Shown here: positions 10,590-23,999 of the stretch, in pieces
Position numbering within the stretch: position 1 is the first letter of the stretch
How the letters are laid out: each line of letters starts with the position of its first letter
Assembly: GCA_024138025.1 (NCBI GenBank)
Contig: JAMXBD010001105.1
Span: 124,001 to 188,000 of the forward strand
DNA length: 64,000 nucleotides
Reading direction: 5' to 3'
From: Combretum micranthum
Taxonomy: Eukaryota; Streptophyta; Magnoliopsida; Myrtales; Combretaceae
The notes under the pieces: model-generated
What the model saw: only the letters and a program-made list of their open reading frames with translations
The model's database searches: none
What the model was told of the DNA's origin: nothing
Program-made: the position numbers and the translations under genes

Positions 10590-11680
10590 TTGGAGACCTG
10601 CATGAGGGAGGATTAATTAGAAATTTGGGTCGTGACAAGATGATTGCTATAGTGGTTGACAGGTATTATTGGCCTTGATTGAGGAGGGATGTCAGTAAAC
10701 TTATAGGGAGGTGTTATATCTGTCATGCTTCCAAGGGGCAATCCCAAAATATTGGGTTTTACACACGATTGCCAGTACCCAAGAATATCTAAGAGGACCT
10801 ATCCATGGACTTCATACTAAGGTTGCCTCATACCAAATGAAGTGTTGATTCTGTTTTTGTGGTTGTAGAAAAGTTCTCCAAGATGGATCGTTTTATTCCT
10901 TGTAAGAAGACTGCAGATGCCCCATGCTATTGCCAAGTTATTTTTCAGAGAAGTAGTGTGGTTACATGGAGTTCCTAAGTCTATCACATTATATAAGGAC
11001 AGCAACTTGCTTAGCTACTTCTGGAAGACGCTTTGGTATATGTTTGATTCATCATTGAATTTCAGCAGCATAACCCACCTACAGACTGATGGGCAAATGG
11101 AGGTGACCAATCGGACTCTTAGCAATCTAATCAGGAGTATATGTGGTGAAACGCCAAGACAATGGGATCTTGCTTTAGCCTAGGCAAAATTTGCTTACAA
11201 CAGTTCTATTCCTAAGACTACATGAAAATATCCCTTTTTTGTAGTCTACACCAAGATACCTAAGCATGTAGTGGATTTGATCAAGTTACCCAAAGGAGCT
11301 TATTTTAGTGTAGTTGCTAAGAATATGGCAGAACATTGTCAAGCTATTACAGCTGAAGTCAAGCAGAAGATTGAAAAGGCCAATGCTAAATATAAGGAAG
11401 CTATAGACAAGCACAGGAAGAAGCATCTATCTAAAGTCGGAGATTGGGTCATAGTCTTTTTTAGAAAAGAGCAGTTCCCCATGGGCAAATATGGCAAGCT
11501 ACAACCAAAGAAGTATGTCCCGTAGGAAGAAATTCGTGATAACACTTACGTAGTTAGACTTCCTTAGAGCATGACTATTTCCAAAACTTTCAATGTTGTT
11601 GATATTTATCCATATCACACTGATGACTCTCCATTGTATCCAGAAGAGAACTTGAGATTGAGTTCTTTGCAGGTAGAAGA
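10590..11680 (+). pseudogene. Gypsy-1 integrase (degenerate)
   Basis: A zinc-binding region ([13 protein letters not shown], then CYICHASKG) starts near 10600. The core follows: SMDFILRLPHT (10804), [24 protein letters not shown] (10959) and [24 protein letters not shown] (11079-11145). The central Asp motif, usually SDRD, is YKDS. The C-terminus reads [29 protein letters not shown] (11430-11520), then [10 protein letters not shown] and [13 protein letters not shown], running into the 3' LTR. No chromodomain was identified by eye. Several in-frame stops. Confidence 0.85.
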
Positions 11681-11683
11681 GAA

Positions 11684-12177
11684 TAATGCAGTGGAAGATA
11701 TTGCCATTGAGTAATTAAACAAGCGAAACAAATCAAAGAAAGAGGGAACAAAGAAGCATAAGTGAGCTGGTTGTACACCGCCAACTCTTAAATGAAGGCC
11801 ACCAACTTAGGACTTAAGGCCGCCGGCGTCGAATGAAAGAAAACACCCAGATTGTATCACGGTCCAAATCACGATCGTAGAATTTTTTGTAAGAGGTAAC
11901 AATTGTGTTCAACACTACCGGTGTATAACTCAAGGCCGCTAGCATACAGGCAGCATATAAGATCTCAAACTTTTATTTATTTTATTTTCATGGTTTCTTT
12001 GTTATCATATAAATAGACCTTATTTGTTTTTATGTAAGACAGAACTTTTCATCATATTTTTAATAAACCCTAATTTGAGAGTTTCTCTCTAGAAAATTGC
12101 GCTCTTTACATTTATGTGTCCTACAGATCAATCGGTGAATTGATTTTTATCGTTCATAATGCTTTCACATTGCATCA
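11684..12177 (+). repeat. Gypsy-1 3' LTR
   Basis: It begins TAATGCAGTGG and ends TTGCATCA, and matches the 5' LTR at 6648-7151. GGCCGCCGGCGTCGAATG (11818-11835) is the GC motif, with CCGCCAAC, CCACCAAC, TACCGGTG and CCGCTAGC variants nearby. The start lies inside the C-terminal pol frame ([11 protein letters not shown]), as in gypsy-2. Confidence 0.85.
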
Positions 12178-12182
12178 TTAAC
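12178..12182. repeat. Target-site duplication of gypsy-1, right
   Basis: TTAAC, the partner of CTAAC at 6643-6647. Confidence 0.6.
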
Positions 12183-12469
12183 TAGTTTGATAAGAAACTT
12201 TCTAGTGTATCAAAATGAAACCTATAAAAGCGAAAGGCTTTCTTAGAGGGCGTGTTGATGGGTTTAATGTATGTGAATGTAGTATGTGAAGCCATCGGTA
12301 AGCATGCTAGCACCAACCATAATGGGAGGTCGGAGGTGGTCATATTAGTTTTGTTGTGGGTGGTCAATTAATGGCATAGGCAATAAATATAAAGAAGATA
12401 AGCTCACAAGCTCAAGGTAGGGGTAAAAGTTAGAAGCTATTAAACTCAAAGTTCCTTCATTTACAGCTC

Positions 12470-12805
12470 GTTTAGTTTGTCATATGGAATAGAGGGGAAT
12501 TGAATTTCAATTTAACAAAATGTAATAGGATTATAATGACTATTACAATTATCGCTTGGTATAAAAAATAAAATAAGTAATTATTGGGGTAAAAGGTAAA
12601 ATACAAATAATATCTCTTGTTTTATTATAAAGAAAGAATTTTTACACATGTGATATTTTTAAGATAAAGGTATTTATGACAAATTTGGAGAATTAAACAA
12701 TTGAATAACAAATCATTTGCATGAGAAAATGAATTACTATTCATCATTTTACATAATAATAATTCATTATAAATTGTAATTCCCCTCAAGTAAACACTAT
12801 AATAG
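12470..12805. mobile_element. MITE-like element
   Basis: AGAGGGGAATTGAATTTCAATTTA at 12491-12514 is inverted at 12771-12790 (AAATTGTAATTCCCCTCAAG), and both ends carry a GTTTA-type outer sequence. The interior is AT-rich and non-coding. The layout fits a short non-autonomous DNA transposon. The exact ends and target duplication are not settled. Confidence 0.45.
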
Positions 12806-13788
12806 TAGATTTATGTAGAACGATGAGAAAACGAATAACCATTCATGTTAAGTGAATGAATTGTTAAAGATACTAGTATTACTGATCAATACTTTTGATG
12901 AGTAATATCAAGTAAAGAAATTATCTGAACACTAGTGACATCAAGGTTTACTAGATATGTAGTAGTTTAGTTGAAGAACTTATTGCACCACAAGAGGTGA
13001 GTAAGAGAGGGCAACATGACTTTTTAATGAGATGTGAAGTAGTGTGTGCATGACTTGTTCTTAACTACCATCGCAAAAATTATTCATGAAATGGTAGTCT
13101 CGATGATAAGACAAATTAAACATTGAAAATTACATCAAAGAGTATGAAATGCTAATGACTTGGTTTAATATAACATAGTTTCCAAAACAAACTATAACCC
13201 ACTTTGTGGCTAAGCTAAGGTATGGAGATACTTAATATTATTGAACTCCAAATATTTGATACCTTAAAGGGGGCTATGTAGTTGAAAATCAAGGTAGATA
13301 TTAAAAGAACAGAAATCCCTACAAAGTTTCATACATAAAATACCATTGAATATATAAGATCTAACCTTGACTTCCTAGTGCACAAATATAAAAGATAAGT
13401 CATTCAACACATCATAATTAGGTATTTGGAAAGTGAATAGCTATAACTAAATACATACAATGACATAGTTCCTCTAAGATTATTACATTGAGATATTACT
13501 AATCCACTCCTCCATATATTTTTTCAATTAAACATAAGAATATAACAAGAACTTATGAGAAAACATACAAGAAACTGTAAGAATAAACCAAATATTGAAT
13601 AGATTTGTAATTTCCATACAAAGTCCTTCTATTTTCTATTTTAATACTCTCTCTACCTCATGAATTTAAATAAAAAATATGTGGAATATGAAATGTATAT
13701 CAAAAGTAGAATGTGTTCTCCTAAGAGATTTACTTATCTATTCATAAACTAGGGAAAATAGTAGAGTTACAAAAAATACGATACAAAA
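12806..13788. other. AT-rich intergenic DNA
   Basis: No coding frame, repeat structure or RNA gene that I can support. It ends where the minus-strand long LTR begins. Confidence 0.5.
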
Positions 13789-16700
13789 TGTCACGCCTTC
13801 AAGAGTACCCTAAATGTATCATCTCGTCTTGTGTCTAACTATAGCCTGGTTTTTTAATCAATACAATCTAGAACTTCATATAAGCACAAGTGTATGATAC
13901 AATCAAGTTACTTAAAGGGGTGCAACACGTACATGCAAGATCGATGTTGTGTAGAGTAAAAGTAAAGAATATACGTATATAACTACCTCATGAGGTAATA
14001 ATAATCGGTTATATTCTTAACATTACAGACTAGGCATGGTTAGACTTAACACAATCTTAAAGTACTCAACTAAGAGACGTATTAAGCATAATATAATATA
14101 TAGATGTATAAGTTCTTGAGCTCCATGTTGCCTCATTTGCCTAATTCCATTATCACGCCTTAAGAGATATCATAAACGTAGTAATCCACCGCATACGATA
14201 TTAAAGCTTAGGAATGACCTTTCTTAGTCATACAAAAACTTTGATACCATACACAAAGCATACTTTCACAACATGAGAGACATCAGTGTGGTAAGTAATT
14301 TAAGATAATAATAAAATGGCATATAAGAAAATACAAAACCTGCATTTTCAACACTTAATAATTAATAGTCTTACACCATCATAGGGGAATTTCCCTAACA
14401 AAATCTCCCAAAATATTGTCATATTAGCAAAGTCTATACTATAGCAAAATAAACCTAATATAAGAGATTTTAAAAGAAATCTATTCTATGGTTTTAGAGT
14501 AGAGTTCCTCCAAAAGATCTCCAAAAAGCATAATTCTTACCCAAGTGAAATGGGACCGTAGGTACAAAAATAGATGGACCTGCAATATCAAAAATCTGTT
14601 GGGGTATAAGCATAATTAGCCTAGAGAGAAAATTTCTTACGCAAAACTTACTCATAACAAAACAAACGAACAAGTTTGTTAACAAGCATATGAGATGCAA
14701 CATTATATAATCAATAATTACATACAATACCGAAATCATAGGTAGAATGGATTTATGCCCTCTATATCATGGGTTGGGGAATACTTTGAATGGGTCCATC
14801 GACCTTTTTGAAATTGTGCACGTTTTGGGGTTTCAATCAATCGTACTACTAGTCCCTGGGTTTTCTTACCCAAAGTGATTAATGAGGTATGGCTATCTAT
14901 GAGGTCGTATTCCCTGAACGACCTAGTCTCTCATGAAGTAGCTAAGCAACTTACCTTTTCGATCCACACAGAGGAATAATAGCAAAATACAAATGTGACT
15001 CATTAGATGACACGCATGATCAATTTATTTAAAAAGAATTACCAATCTGTAATTAATTTCTATTTAAGGTGATCAACCAATATACACACACATCTCAACA
15101 TAATCATAGAAGCAATTATATAATTCAACCATTCAAGTTTCAATGTGCTTGTCGTTTATTGTTCAAGCATAATGAATCACATACATAATTCCCATAATAT
15201 CCCACATGCATACCATTTTTATCTTTTCCTGCAATCTAGTACTCTATTCTAAGAAGCACATTCAAGAATACATAAAGTATAAGAAAAACTCACTCGGCCA
15301 TAACGATTGCTATCAGTCAAGGTAATATTCGAAAAATAGTAGACCATGATCTTTATCATCTAAACAAAATAAATACCTAGAATGAGTATTCCGTTTAAGT
15401 ATTACTTGAATTTCTAACTCTATTTACTCTATTCACGTTATTTTTTCCCAGTTATAGAAGTTTCAACTTAAAATGGTCATAACCTGCTCATTTTAACTTG
15501 GAATTTAGTATATGAGTAGTCATTTTATACCTACTTTGAATGCTTTATCCATTTTTAAGGTTATTTTAATTAACTGAATTCGTTTGAGTCTCGAAATGGC
15601 ATTATACAGAATGCATCCAGTGCGTTCTAGACTTTGTCGTTTTCTATTTTTCAAAATGTTTACATTATTTGGACTATATAAATCAAGTTTATAATATTTC
15701 CATCTATAAAAATCATATAATAATGGTAATAACTCACATTACATGCACGATCTTAGTGATATTGCTCAAAATAGAAAATTCATTAAAACAATTTTCATGG
15801 AAGGTAAAAAAGTTAAGTTTTTGAAAAAAATCATGTTGGATAATTAAATAAAATTCCAACTCTTATTTTTGTAAATATGAATACTTAACTAAAAATCATG
15901 ATTTTATATTTATTTTGAGTTCATAAATATTTCATTTCATTATAAAATTTTTTTTAGCTAATTATTTTCAAACATGACTTTAGGTGTTATGGATAAAAAT
16001 TATTCTAAATTGTATTATTCTTAAAATTTCTTATGCTTTGGCATATAAGGGAACTTTAGCAAATGACTTGTTCTAATTTTTTTTTTATTAAAAGGTTTCC
16101 TTGTATCAAAAAAGAGTTTTTAAGCAAATATTTTTCGTGTCAAGAAATCAACATTCATGTTTAAAAATTCATTTTCCAACATAATAACATCACTATGAAC
16201 TTACATGGACATGAACCTAAAAATTAATATTGTAAAACAAAATCTAAGAGCACAAAATCATACCACGAATAAAATAAAATAAAAAGGAATATAAAGTTGA
16301 TAGAATAAAAATGAGAGTCTTAATTCGTTATCAAGATTTCTTAAGATTTGAAATAAATCCAGTCTCCAAAACAAAATAGAACAAGCAAATGAAATAAAAT
16401 ATGGAAGTCTTAGATTTCATCAAGGATTCCCAATATTTTAAATATTTCCAGTCTCATAAATGAAAGCAAGATAAATAAAAAAAAATGAGAGTTCTGGATT
16501 TATGTCAAGGCTCCACAAAACTTGAATTATTTTAGTCTCTTTTAGACTTAAAAATGGACAAGTTCAATACTAGAAGTTGACTAGTCTCTTATAAAAATAT
16601 GAAATAGGTGCATAAATAATGGGCATGAAATAAAAGAGTTAGTTTAGTGAGTATGTACGCTCTAAAATTATAATTACTATCTATACATATTAATATATAA

Positions 16701-17700
16701 AAAGTTAAGTTAGTAATATGAACAAAACAACATAATATGAACATAAATATAACTTGATAATGTGATATGAGCTTAATGTATTGTCTTCTATTTTCATCCC
16801 CAACATTAAGCATTAAAGGAATTTATATTGGAAAACAATAAGACATACGCATACATGTCATAAAATAAATATCTAAGAAGGGAGTGTTTAGAATATTTAC
16901 CAAAGAAAGATGAATGTGTATGAATATAGAGAGGAGAGTGTTTGAGAGGAAAATTATAGTGAGAATAGTTGGAGTAAATTTTAGTAGAGTTTGTTTATGT
17001 GTTATGAGAAATGTGAAAGAAATGAAGGAGGGAAATGAGTATTTGTAGATAAATATGGAAGAAATTGATGAAATAAAATAAATTAAAAAGAAACAAATAA
17101 TGAGAGGGGAGGGTTTGGGTGTTAAGTGATTGATGATATTGAGGAGAGAGGGAGGAAGAGATTGAAAAATTAATTAAAGAAGAAAATATGTAATAAAGTA
17201 TAAGGGAAGTTAAGTGAAAAGTTTTATTAGAAAAGAAAATGTAAGAGTAGGTATATAAGATATGTAAGAATAAGTATAAGATAAAGTAGTATGGAGTGAA
17301 TAGTATATGAATAATAGACAAGACAAATAAATTATCGGTAGAGATAAGAATATACATATAAATGCTACATTTGATGTTTTTATGAGCCATAAAAATTGTA
17401 TTTAATATTTTATTAGTTTCTTAATGTACACTAGTCTAGATTGTTTATTGAAATATTTTGTCTCATTTTAATGTTAGTATCTTAATTTGGAAACCATCCA
17501 TACGGGTTCGAAATGATTGAAATTTTCAAATATACCATTTTAGACTTATGTTATATAATCGGTTTATAATCGAGTTTATCTTATTTTGCAAATATTCATT
17601 ATTTTAGGGTTTTTAAATTTTGATCTTGTAGGGTTTGTAGGGTTTAAAGTTGACTTGCTTTAATATTAGGATTTCAGTTCAATTCTCGCTCAAGGATTTA
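13789..17700 (-). repeat. Very long LTR, inverted copy (5' end missing)
   Basis: On the minus strand this matches the solo LTR at 57331-61751. Shared landmarks: the end GGCGTGACA (TGTCACGCC at 13789 on the plus strand); a block around 15.35-15.55 kb equivalent to 60.42-60.58 kb (TTATGGTCATTTTAA, AATACTCAT, TTTTGTCTAGGTGACGA-like); a pyrimidine-rich leader and TTTATCTACAAATACTCATTTCCCTCC around 17.0-17.3 kb, equivalent to 58.2-58.5 kb. Similarity can be followed to about 17.65 kb. The TGTAAACCCCC start is not present, so the first several hundred bases of the LTR are lost or too diverged. Confidence 0.65.
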
Positions 17701-18966
17701 CTCATAAAACTACCATATACTTTGGTGTTTTAATTTTAAGAATATATAGCAGTTATTTTAAACCATATGTCCAAATTTAATAATCTTCAAAAAGCATTAG
17801 TATCACGTCACTTAAAAGTTTAAATTCTAATATCATAAACGTAAAATATAAAACTAAATTGCATCATATCATATAAGGCGATAACACGAATAAGAACCAT
17901 TGCAATCCAACCATTGTGATCATTACCATCATCGTGACCATTTGAAGCATATATCAAGTTGCCCAAAAATTAATCATAAGAAAAATGGCATAACGCAAAT
18001 ATACTATTACAACGACATTTTTTTTCTCTCATAAGTTTCAAATATATATATATATATATATATGCACATCCAAACAATTTTTTAGGATTATATCACAAAT
18101 GATATCTAAACTTTGATAAAATCTGTAATTAAGTACTTGAACTTTGAAATTGAACAATTTTATATTTAAAAGAATTTGATGAAGACACTATTTACTTGCA
18201 CGAAAAATTCTATCATATATCAAATTGAGTAGTTTTAAAATTAGATACTAAATTAATTAATTTAAAAATCCATATATATAATTACATATTTTACCAAACT
18301 TCAGATATTATTTTCAACATTAACCTATTCTTTTATGGATATTAGCAATAGTTCAAGGACACGGGGGAACTTTCTTTAAAAATAAAATAAATTTTATTAT
18401 ATTTACAAATATGTATATATATATCTGTGTTAAAAATAACACGGCTAGTAAGGACATTTCTATATGTCCCACGTCCAAAATCCAAATCTTCCTGGACAGG
18501 ATGCACTGACCAATGTCGATTTTGCCAATCCCCATTCTCAATTATCGAAATTCTCTCTCTTTCTCTCTTTTCTTGTTCTTTTTCTTTTTTTAACATCTAC
18601 ATGCTTTTTGTTCACCGATAGTCTCGGTCCACGTGTTTCAATTATTAATTGACAATTTCAACAGTTTCAAGTAATATTTTTTGTATGGTGGGATTAACTT
18701 GATCTCTGGAGTAACATATATAAGGTTCAAACCATCTCTGATTCATTGGAATGACAAAAAAAAAAAAGGGGTATAGATTTAATTTACTTAAGAAAAACCC
18801 AAACTAGCCATTATTTTTAGGATTTATTTGTTTCATCTTATTCTATTCAATTTACATTTAACTTTATTATTTTTAAATAATATTTACCATGAAATAAAGT
18901 TAGATGAAAAATATATATTTTTATTCATAAGTAGAACAAACCGATAAAATATAAATATAAATTAGA
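17701..18966. other. AT-rich intergenic DNA
   Basis: No supported gene. It contains a pure (AT)n tract at about 18041-18063. The part at 18780-18830 resembles 21188-21232, the start of the second copy of the tandem duplication described below. The segment 18833-18960 starts and ends with loosely inverted TTTGTTTCATCTTAT / ATAAGTAGAACAAA and may be another small MITE. Confidence 0.4.
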
Positions 18967-20870
18967 TAGGACTACAAATGAGTTAAACTACTTGCAAGTT
19001 ACTCAAACTCGACTCATTTTAGGCTCAACTCATTTAAAGCTCAAGCTCAGACTCAGGTTTATTTAACTAAATGAATCAAGCTCAAGCTTTTCTTCAGGCT
19101 TGCTAACAGACACATTAAGGGCTCACAAGACAAGCTCACAAATGATCTCGTTAAGAGCTCATTTAATATATAATATTAAATATATGATATATTAATTTAA
19201 AACTATTAGATATATTAATATAATATTATATATAATTATTTATGTAAACAAGCTTAGGCTTGTTTAGCTAAATGAGCCTCGAGTTCGAGCCCGAGCCTGA
19301 GTGATGTGTTTGACCAATCACAATAAATCAAATTAAATTTAAAACCCTATTCTTATTTTGCAAGTAATCTCTAGGCAGGTATATCCATCAATTGTAGTGT
19401 TGGTGTAAGCACAGGGATCGTTCCATCAGGACCTGTAATTACTAGTATTTACCTTAAGTCTACTATCTAGCTATTGTAATTCTAATGGCAATGATATAAT
19501 TAATCAACTAATTACTTAAGTAATCCTAGCAAATTGAATATCATGCTTCTAAAAATATCAATCATAAGACATACCCTAATTTTGATTCACCACTATTCCT
19601 ATAATTTATTTCTTATAATATATCATTAATTATTCATTTAGCTTCTTAAACTGCATGAAGTCTATATTTAATTAACATCTCTTTCAAGAATATTAATAAC
19701 TAACCATACATGATTAATAAAATGTCTTTTATCATTAATCACATGTAAAATTATATTATAGTTTAAGATTCCTAACAAAGATTATTTAGATCCACATTCA
19801 AACTTCTCTATTCATGTTAGATCAATCTCATAAATCAATCTCTTAGCCTAATTAATAAGAATCATGAATTGATCTAATACTACACATATATTAAATCAAG
19901 AAACAAGTATAAACATATGGATAGATTCAAGAAAGCACAAACTTCCATTAACAAAATAATTCAATCTCTACATTAAGGCTAAGGTTCCTTATGACCTAGG
20001 GTATAATGATCTATTTTCCCACATATGAAGAATTACAATTAATGAATAAAGCAAAATAGTAAAGAGTCATGATTATAACTCTTTGAAAATAACATCTTGT
20101 AATCTTCAATAATCTTTAGCATTTCTCCACTCTCAAGCACCTATTTTTCTATTTAGGGTTCTTGGGAATGAAGATGTGTACAAAATTAAGAGTTAAGGCA
20201 ACTATTCATAAGAAATGACCACAAATGTTCTACACGACCATCATACACGGCTATGTAAGATTAAAACTAATGAAATAACGTGGAAAGAGGGGCTACACAA
20301 CCCCAAACATGGATCATGCAAGGTGCACGTCTACTTTGTAAAACATTTATGATTATTCTTTGTTTCTACATATGCATGATACACGACTTGTGTAGCTTTC
20401 GTGTCTTTAAAAACGCTTGTTGATCAAATTCTGCTCTTATACTGGTGTTTCACACGGCTTGTGTAAAAACATCATGTATGTTGTAAATCTTCCTTTTGTC
20501 TATTTCTTCATTAAAATCTCCCTTAACTCATCTAAATGTCTTCATTAAGCTCATTATCTTCTTTTATTCATGAAATTAATATTTTAACCGAATAAGTATT
20601 CTTTTCTTTAGCAAATCTCATAAAATTACCATAATATAATATCAAATTAACGCATATAATAAGGGTATTTAGACACTTATCATTGAACTTGGCTCATTTA
20701 GCTAAACACATTGAGTTCAAGCTCATGAATCCTTAGCAAGCTTGAGCTTGGGTTCAAGTCTATATTTCATGTTTGTTAAAAGTCCAACTCAGCTTGAGCT
20801 CGCTAATTTCCTAAACAAGCTAAGCCGAGCCTTGAAAAGCCTTGCTCGATCCGGCTCATTTGCAACCCTA
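18967..20870. mobile_element. hAT-like non-autonomous element with GAGCTC-rich ends
   Basis: The left end TAGGACTACAAATGAG (18967-18982) is inverted at the right end (CTCATTTGCAACCCTA, 20855-20870), 13 of 16 matching and all three differences transitions. Both arms are rich in GCTCAAGCTC, CTCGAG and AGCCGAGC-type sequence, and GTTTAGCTAAATGAG (19262-19276) is perfectly inverted at 20693-20707. Such TAGGGTTGCAAATGAGCCG ends are common in plant hAT-type non-autonomous elements. No transposase. The interior is interrupted by the insertion at 19302-20682. An 8-bp target duplication is not convincing. Confidence 0.55.
19302..20682. repeat. 1.38-kb TG...CA insertion, possible solo LTR
   Basis: TGATGTGTTTGACC at the left and GACACTTATCA at the right give TGAT...ATCA ends. 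The flanks CTGAG (19297-19301) and TTGAA (20683-20687) agree at three of five bases and differ by transitions, as an aged 5-bp duplication would. The arms of the hAT-like element read on continuously across it. The contents (AAGCACAGGGATCGTTCCATCAGGACC near 19408) recall a widespread non-coding plant repeat. No primer site, gag or pol was seen, so a solo LTR is the simplest reading. Confidence 0.45.
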
Positions 20871-20872
20871 CC

Positions 20873-21543
20873 ACTAGTCCAATAGTATCACCACCACCAT
20901 TTTTGTTGTTGCTCCACCAAAACACTTCCTCTATACCAACATCATCGAAACTATGATTACCATCACTACCCTATCATTACAGTTATGGCACATATAATCG
21001 CTTATCATCACCATGTCATCAATATAATTGGTAAGAAGTCATTAGTTGGTCAAGATACGGTTATAAAAGTGGTGCAATATGATGGAAACAACTTGCCTAG
21101 TGATAAGATGATAATGAAAAAAAAAATGGAGTTAGATTAAATATATAATAACATATATAGTATGAAAAAAATATTGAAGACAGATAAAATTAATTTACAT
21201 GAAGAAAACCAAACAAACCATTATTATTAATTATCACCCTATGACTAATATCACCACTAGTCTAATACCACTACTACATTGTCACTATTGCTATGACCAC
21301 CAACACCAACGAAACAGTTACCACCATCGCTATCCCTGTCAATATAGTTTCCAAACCACATCACCATTTATCATCACCTTGTCATCAATATAATTGGTAA
21401 GAAGTCATTAATATTGGTGAAAATAATAAATATGGTTATAGAAGTAGTGCAATATGGTGGCAACAACATCCATAGTTATAAGATGATAATGGAATTAAAA
21501 GTAGAGTTAGAATAAATATATACTAAAAAATATAGTATGAATA
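20873..21543. repeat. Tandem duplication, two diverged units
   Basis: Unit 1 (20873-21178) and unit 2 (21256-21543) share ACTAGTCYAATA, CATCACCATxTATCATCACC-like runs, GTCATCAATATAATTGGTAAGAAGTCATTA, GTGCAATATGRTGG, AAGATGATAATG and ATATATAGTATGAA in the same order. Sequence before unit 2 (about 21188-21232) also resembles 18780-18830, on the far side of the hAT-like element. So the hAT-like element probably landed inside unit 1 after the duplication. No coding function is visible. Confidence 0.65.
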
Positions 21544-21798
21544 AAGAGCTATTGTGATTTATTATTTGCATAAAACAACATAAAACATTAAAAAAGAAAG
21601 AAAGGAAATGGTCATACTTTATTCAACGGTCAACACACATCAAATTTAATATATATGGAAAACTTATTCTATATGCTTATGCTTTTTAGGCTGTATTACA
21701 CTAATATCTTGGATACCAAACCCTATAAAAAATTCACTTATGAAACCATTGAGCGAGCAGCGACCAGTACTAGTACCACCAATTTTCTCATATGGCAA

Positions 21799-22538
21799 TA
21801 GACGTTGTAATGCATCGGTTCAAATCCAGAACAAGACCTAAATCTCTAGCTCTCAATTTCAAAATTTGTGAAACCAAAATCGAATTTGTGGGAGCTGGTC
21901 CGGTTCCCATGGTTCAGTTTTAGTTTCTCTGGAACTATGAATTATGAAATTAAAAAAAATCAATTAAATAAATTTAAGATAAAAATATATAAAAAAAACC
22001 TTTTAACTTTAAATAATATTGCACATAATAATAATTGTTTATAACCTATTAGTTAAAATAAAATTTCAATTATGCATTTATTTATATACAATTACATGCA
22101 CTTTTTTAATTGTCATGCTAGTAATATAACACTATAAAATATTTAAGGTACAAATAAGTCTCACAAATACAAAAAATGCCTCATATTAATAAGAAAGAAA
22201 ATGTTAACTTTAATTAGAAATTTATATAAACTCAATTACATATGATTTTAATTATATTTATTATTTACGTTGTTAATAAAAATACATCAAAGGTCATGAA
22301 TTGAAAATAAATTTTACCATTTAAGTTAAAATAGTTAAAATATTTAATTTTTAATTATAATTTTAAATTTCTTCTTTTTGACTTTTTTTTTTTTTATATC
22401 GTAGAATCATAGGAACCACCGATTCTTAAACCTATGATTTTAAAGATAGAACGATTGGAATCAATAAATTGTTAACCAATTTAATCATTATTTTTAGGTT
22501 AATTCTTGATTCGAATAGACTCGTGATTGTGATGTCTA
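21799..22538. mobile_element. hAT-like element, second copy of the TAGACATCAC family
   Basis: The right end is the inverse of TAGACATCACAATCAC (ending 22538). Its first ten bases match the right end of the hAT-like element at 35729-36677 exactly. The left end reads TAGACGTTGTAATGCATCGG (21799). Interior GGTTCC/GGAACC pairs (CCGGTTCCCATGGTTC near 21900; AGGAACCACCGATTC near 22410) are typical of this group. No 8-bp duplication could be matched. No transposase frame. Confidence 0.5.
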
Positions 22539-23990
22539 GTAGATTTTATAGTTTTTGTTCACCTTCACAGGCACAACTATCTAGGGCAGTAAAAAGGAGT
22601 AAATAAAATGAAATCTGCACACGCCAAGAAAACCGGCGACCTCGAAGCTAAACCACCGTGTCTTCTAACGTGGGATAAGAGGAAAATTAATGTAGGGTTT
22701 GGACTTTTTCGAACAGCATATTGAATCATTCCATTTTGCTGCTGCCAGGAATTTCCATCATTCCATTCTCTGCCATTACCCATCATTACTTTTACCCTTC
22801 AGGAACCCTCAGATCAGAATGTCTCTTTCTTTTCTCTCTCTACCATCGTCCCACCCATACCCATATTCCATACCCAATCGACACTAGCTAGGGTAGTCCT
22901 ACGTGAATGTACGTCTATGTCTAGAATACGTACAAATTTACTTTTTGTTTTCGTTTTGGGTACTTTTGAATTTGTTAACTTTTGTTTTTACCATTGTCAT
23001 GGACTTTTGGAGGTCCAAACGCTTATTTTTGCATTTAATTCTTCATGCACCGTCCCTTTACGAATCATTGCTCTTTCTGACCACTCTTGTCTCTATCTCT
23101 ATTTTCTTTGGCTTTAACCCCCATCCCATCCTCTTTTGTGTAATCATGGAATGTTGAGATCATTTTTCGTTGACTTTATTAAGTGTAAATAACTTTAGTA
23201 AAATTGCTTTTTCAGCCTTTTTCTATTCATAGATTCACTTGCCCATCAACCCTTACCCGAAAGTCCTAAGGTCTGCTTAAGCTTAAATTATATATAAAAA
23301 ACTTATAATTGCTTTATCAGTACATGCCGACATCCTTTAAAAAAAAAAAAATTAGATCTATTGATTCATGATATAAAGTCTTGTTTTATTTGTATTTTTA
23401 TTCCATAATCAATTCATATCTTTATGTATTTATATCTTTTTATGAAATTTATTATTACTATTGAAAAATACGAATGGTTTCTTATTTCAATCTTTGAAAA
23501 ATATCCATGAGGCAATCAATAAAAAGATACTGGGTGCAAGTTGTAGCTGTATAATTTCCATTCATCTGTCAGGGACTGTACCATGACAATAATTGAGGGC
23601 TACCAAAAAAATCTCTTGTTTTGTTTATGATTAAATTTCATGAGAAAAAGAAGCAGGTGAAAAATTCTCAAAATATACATTTTATCATCTTTATTTATTT
23701 GTTTAACACGATCATCCATTAATTACTCATAGAACTACTTGAATACTAAATGAACACCAATAAACACATTAAAACCACTGAATTCTACTTTCATTCATAA
23801 TCAAATAAAATTCATTATATCCATGTCTAACAAGGGCCATGAAAAATCCAACTCATCCATTTCATTAACCACTACAGCCAATCATTAGGTCAAGACCTAG
23901 ATCATGTTAGTAACAATCTGAATCCATCAAGGCACCTTTCACCTTAGCTTGGCTTAACAATCGATCCTACAACACTCGATCGGCACTATC
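22539..23990. other. Intergenic DNA, no supported gene
   Basis: Small frames occur (for example 22903-23157 on plus), but they are pyrimidine-rich and show no domain or homology I recognise. Some of 23.7-23.99 kb may belong to the gypsy LTR that follows, whose 5' end I could not place. Confidence 0.4.
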
Positions 23991-23999
23991 CTTGGTATC

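Noticed and set aside
16995..17390. 131-codon minus-strand frame rich in Ile, Leu, Phe, Tyr, resembling a membrane protein
   Set aside because: It translates the pyrimidine-rich leader of the long LTR. The same region of the solo LTR at 58.2-58.5 kb gives a similar low-complexity frame, so it is composition and not a gene.
18041..18063. (AT)n tract as a possible origin or promoter
   Set aside because: Simple repeats are common here and nothing around it supports a function.
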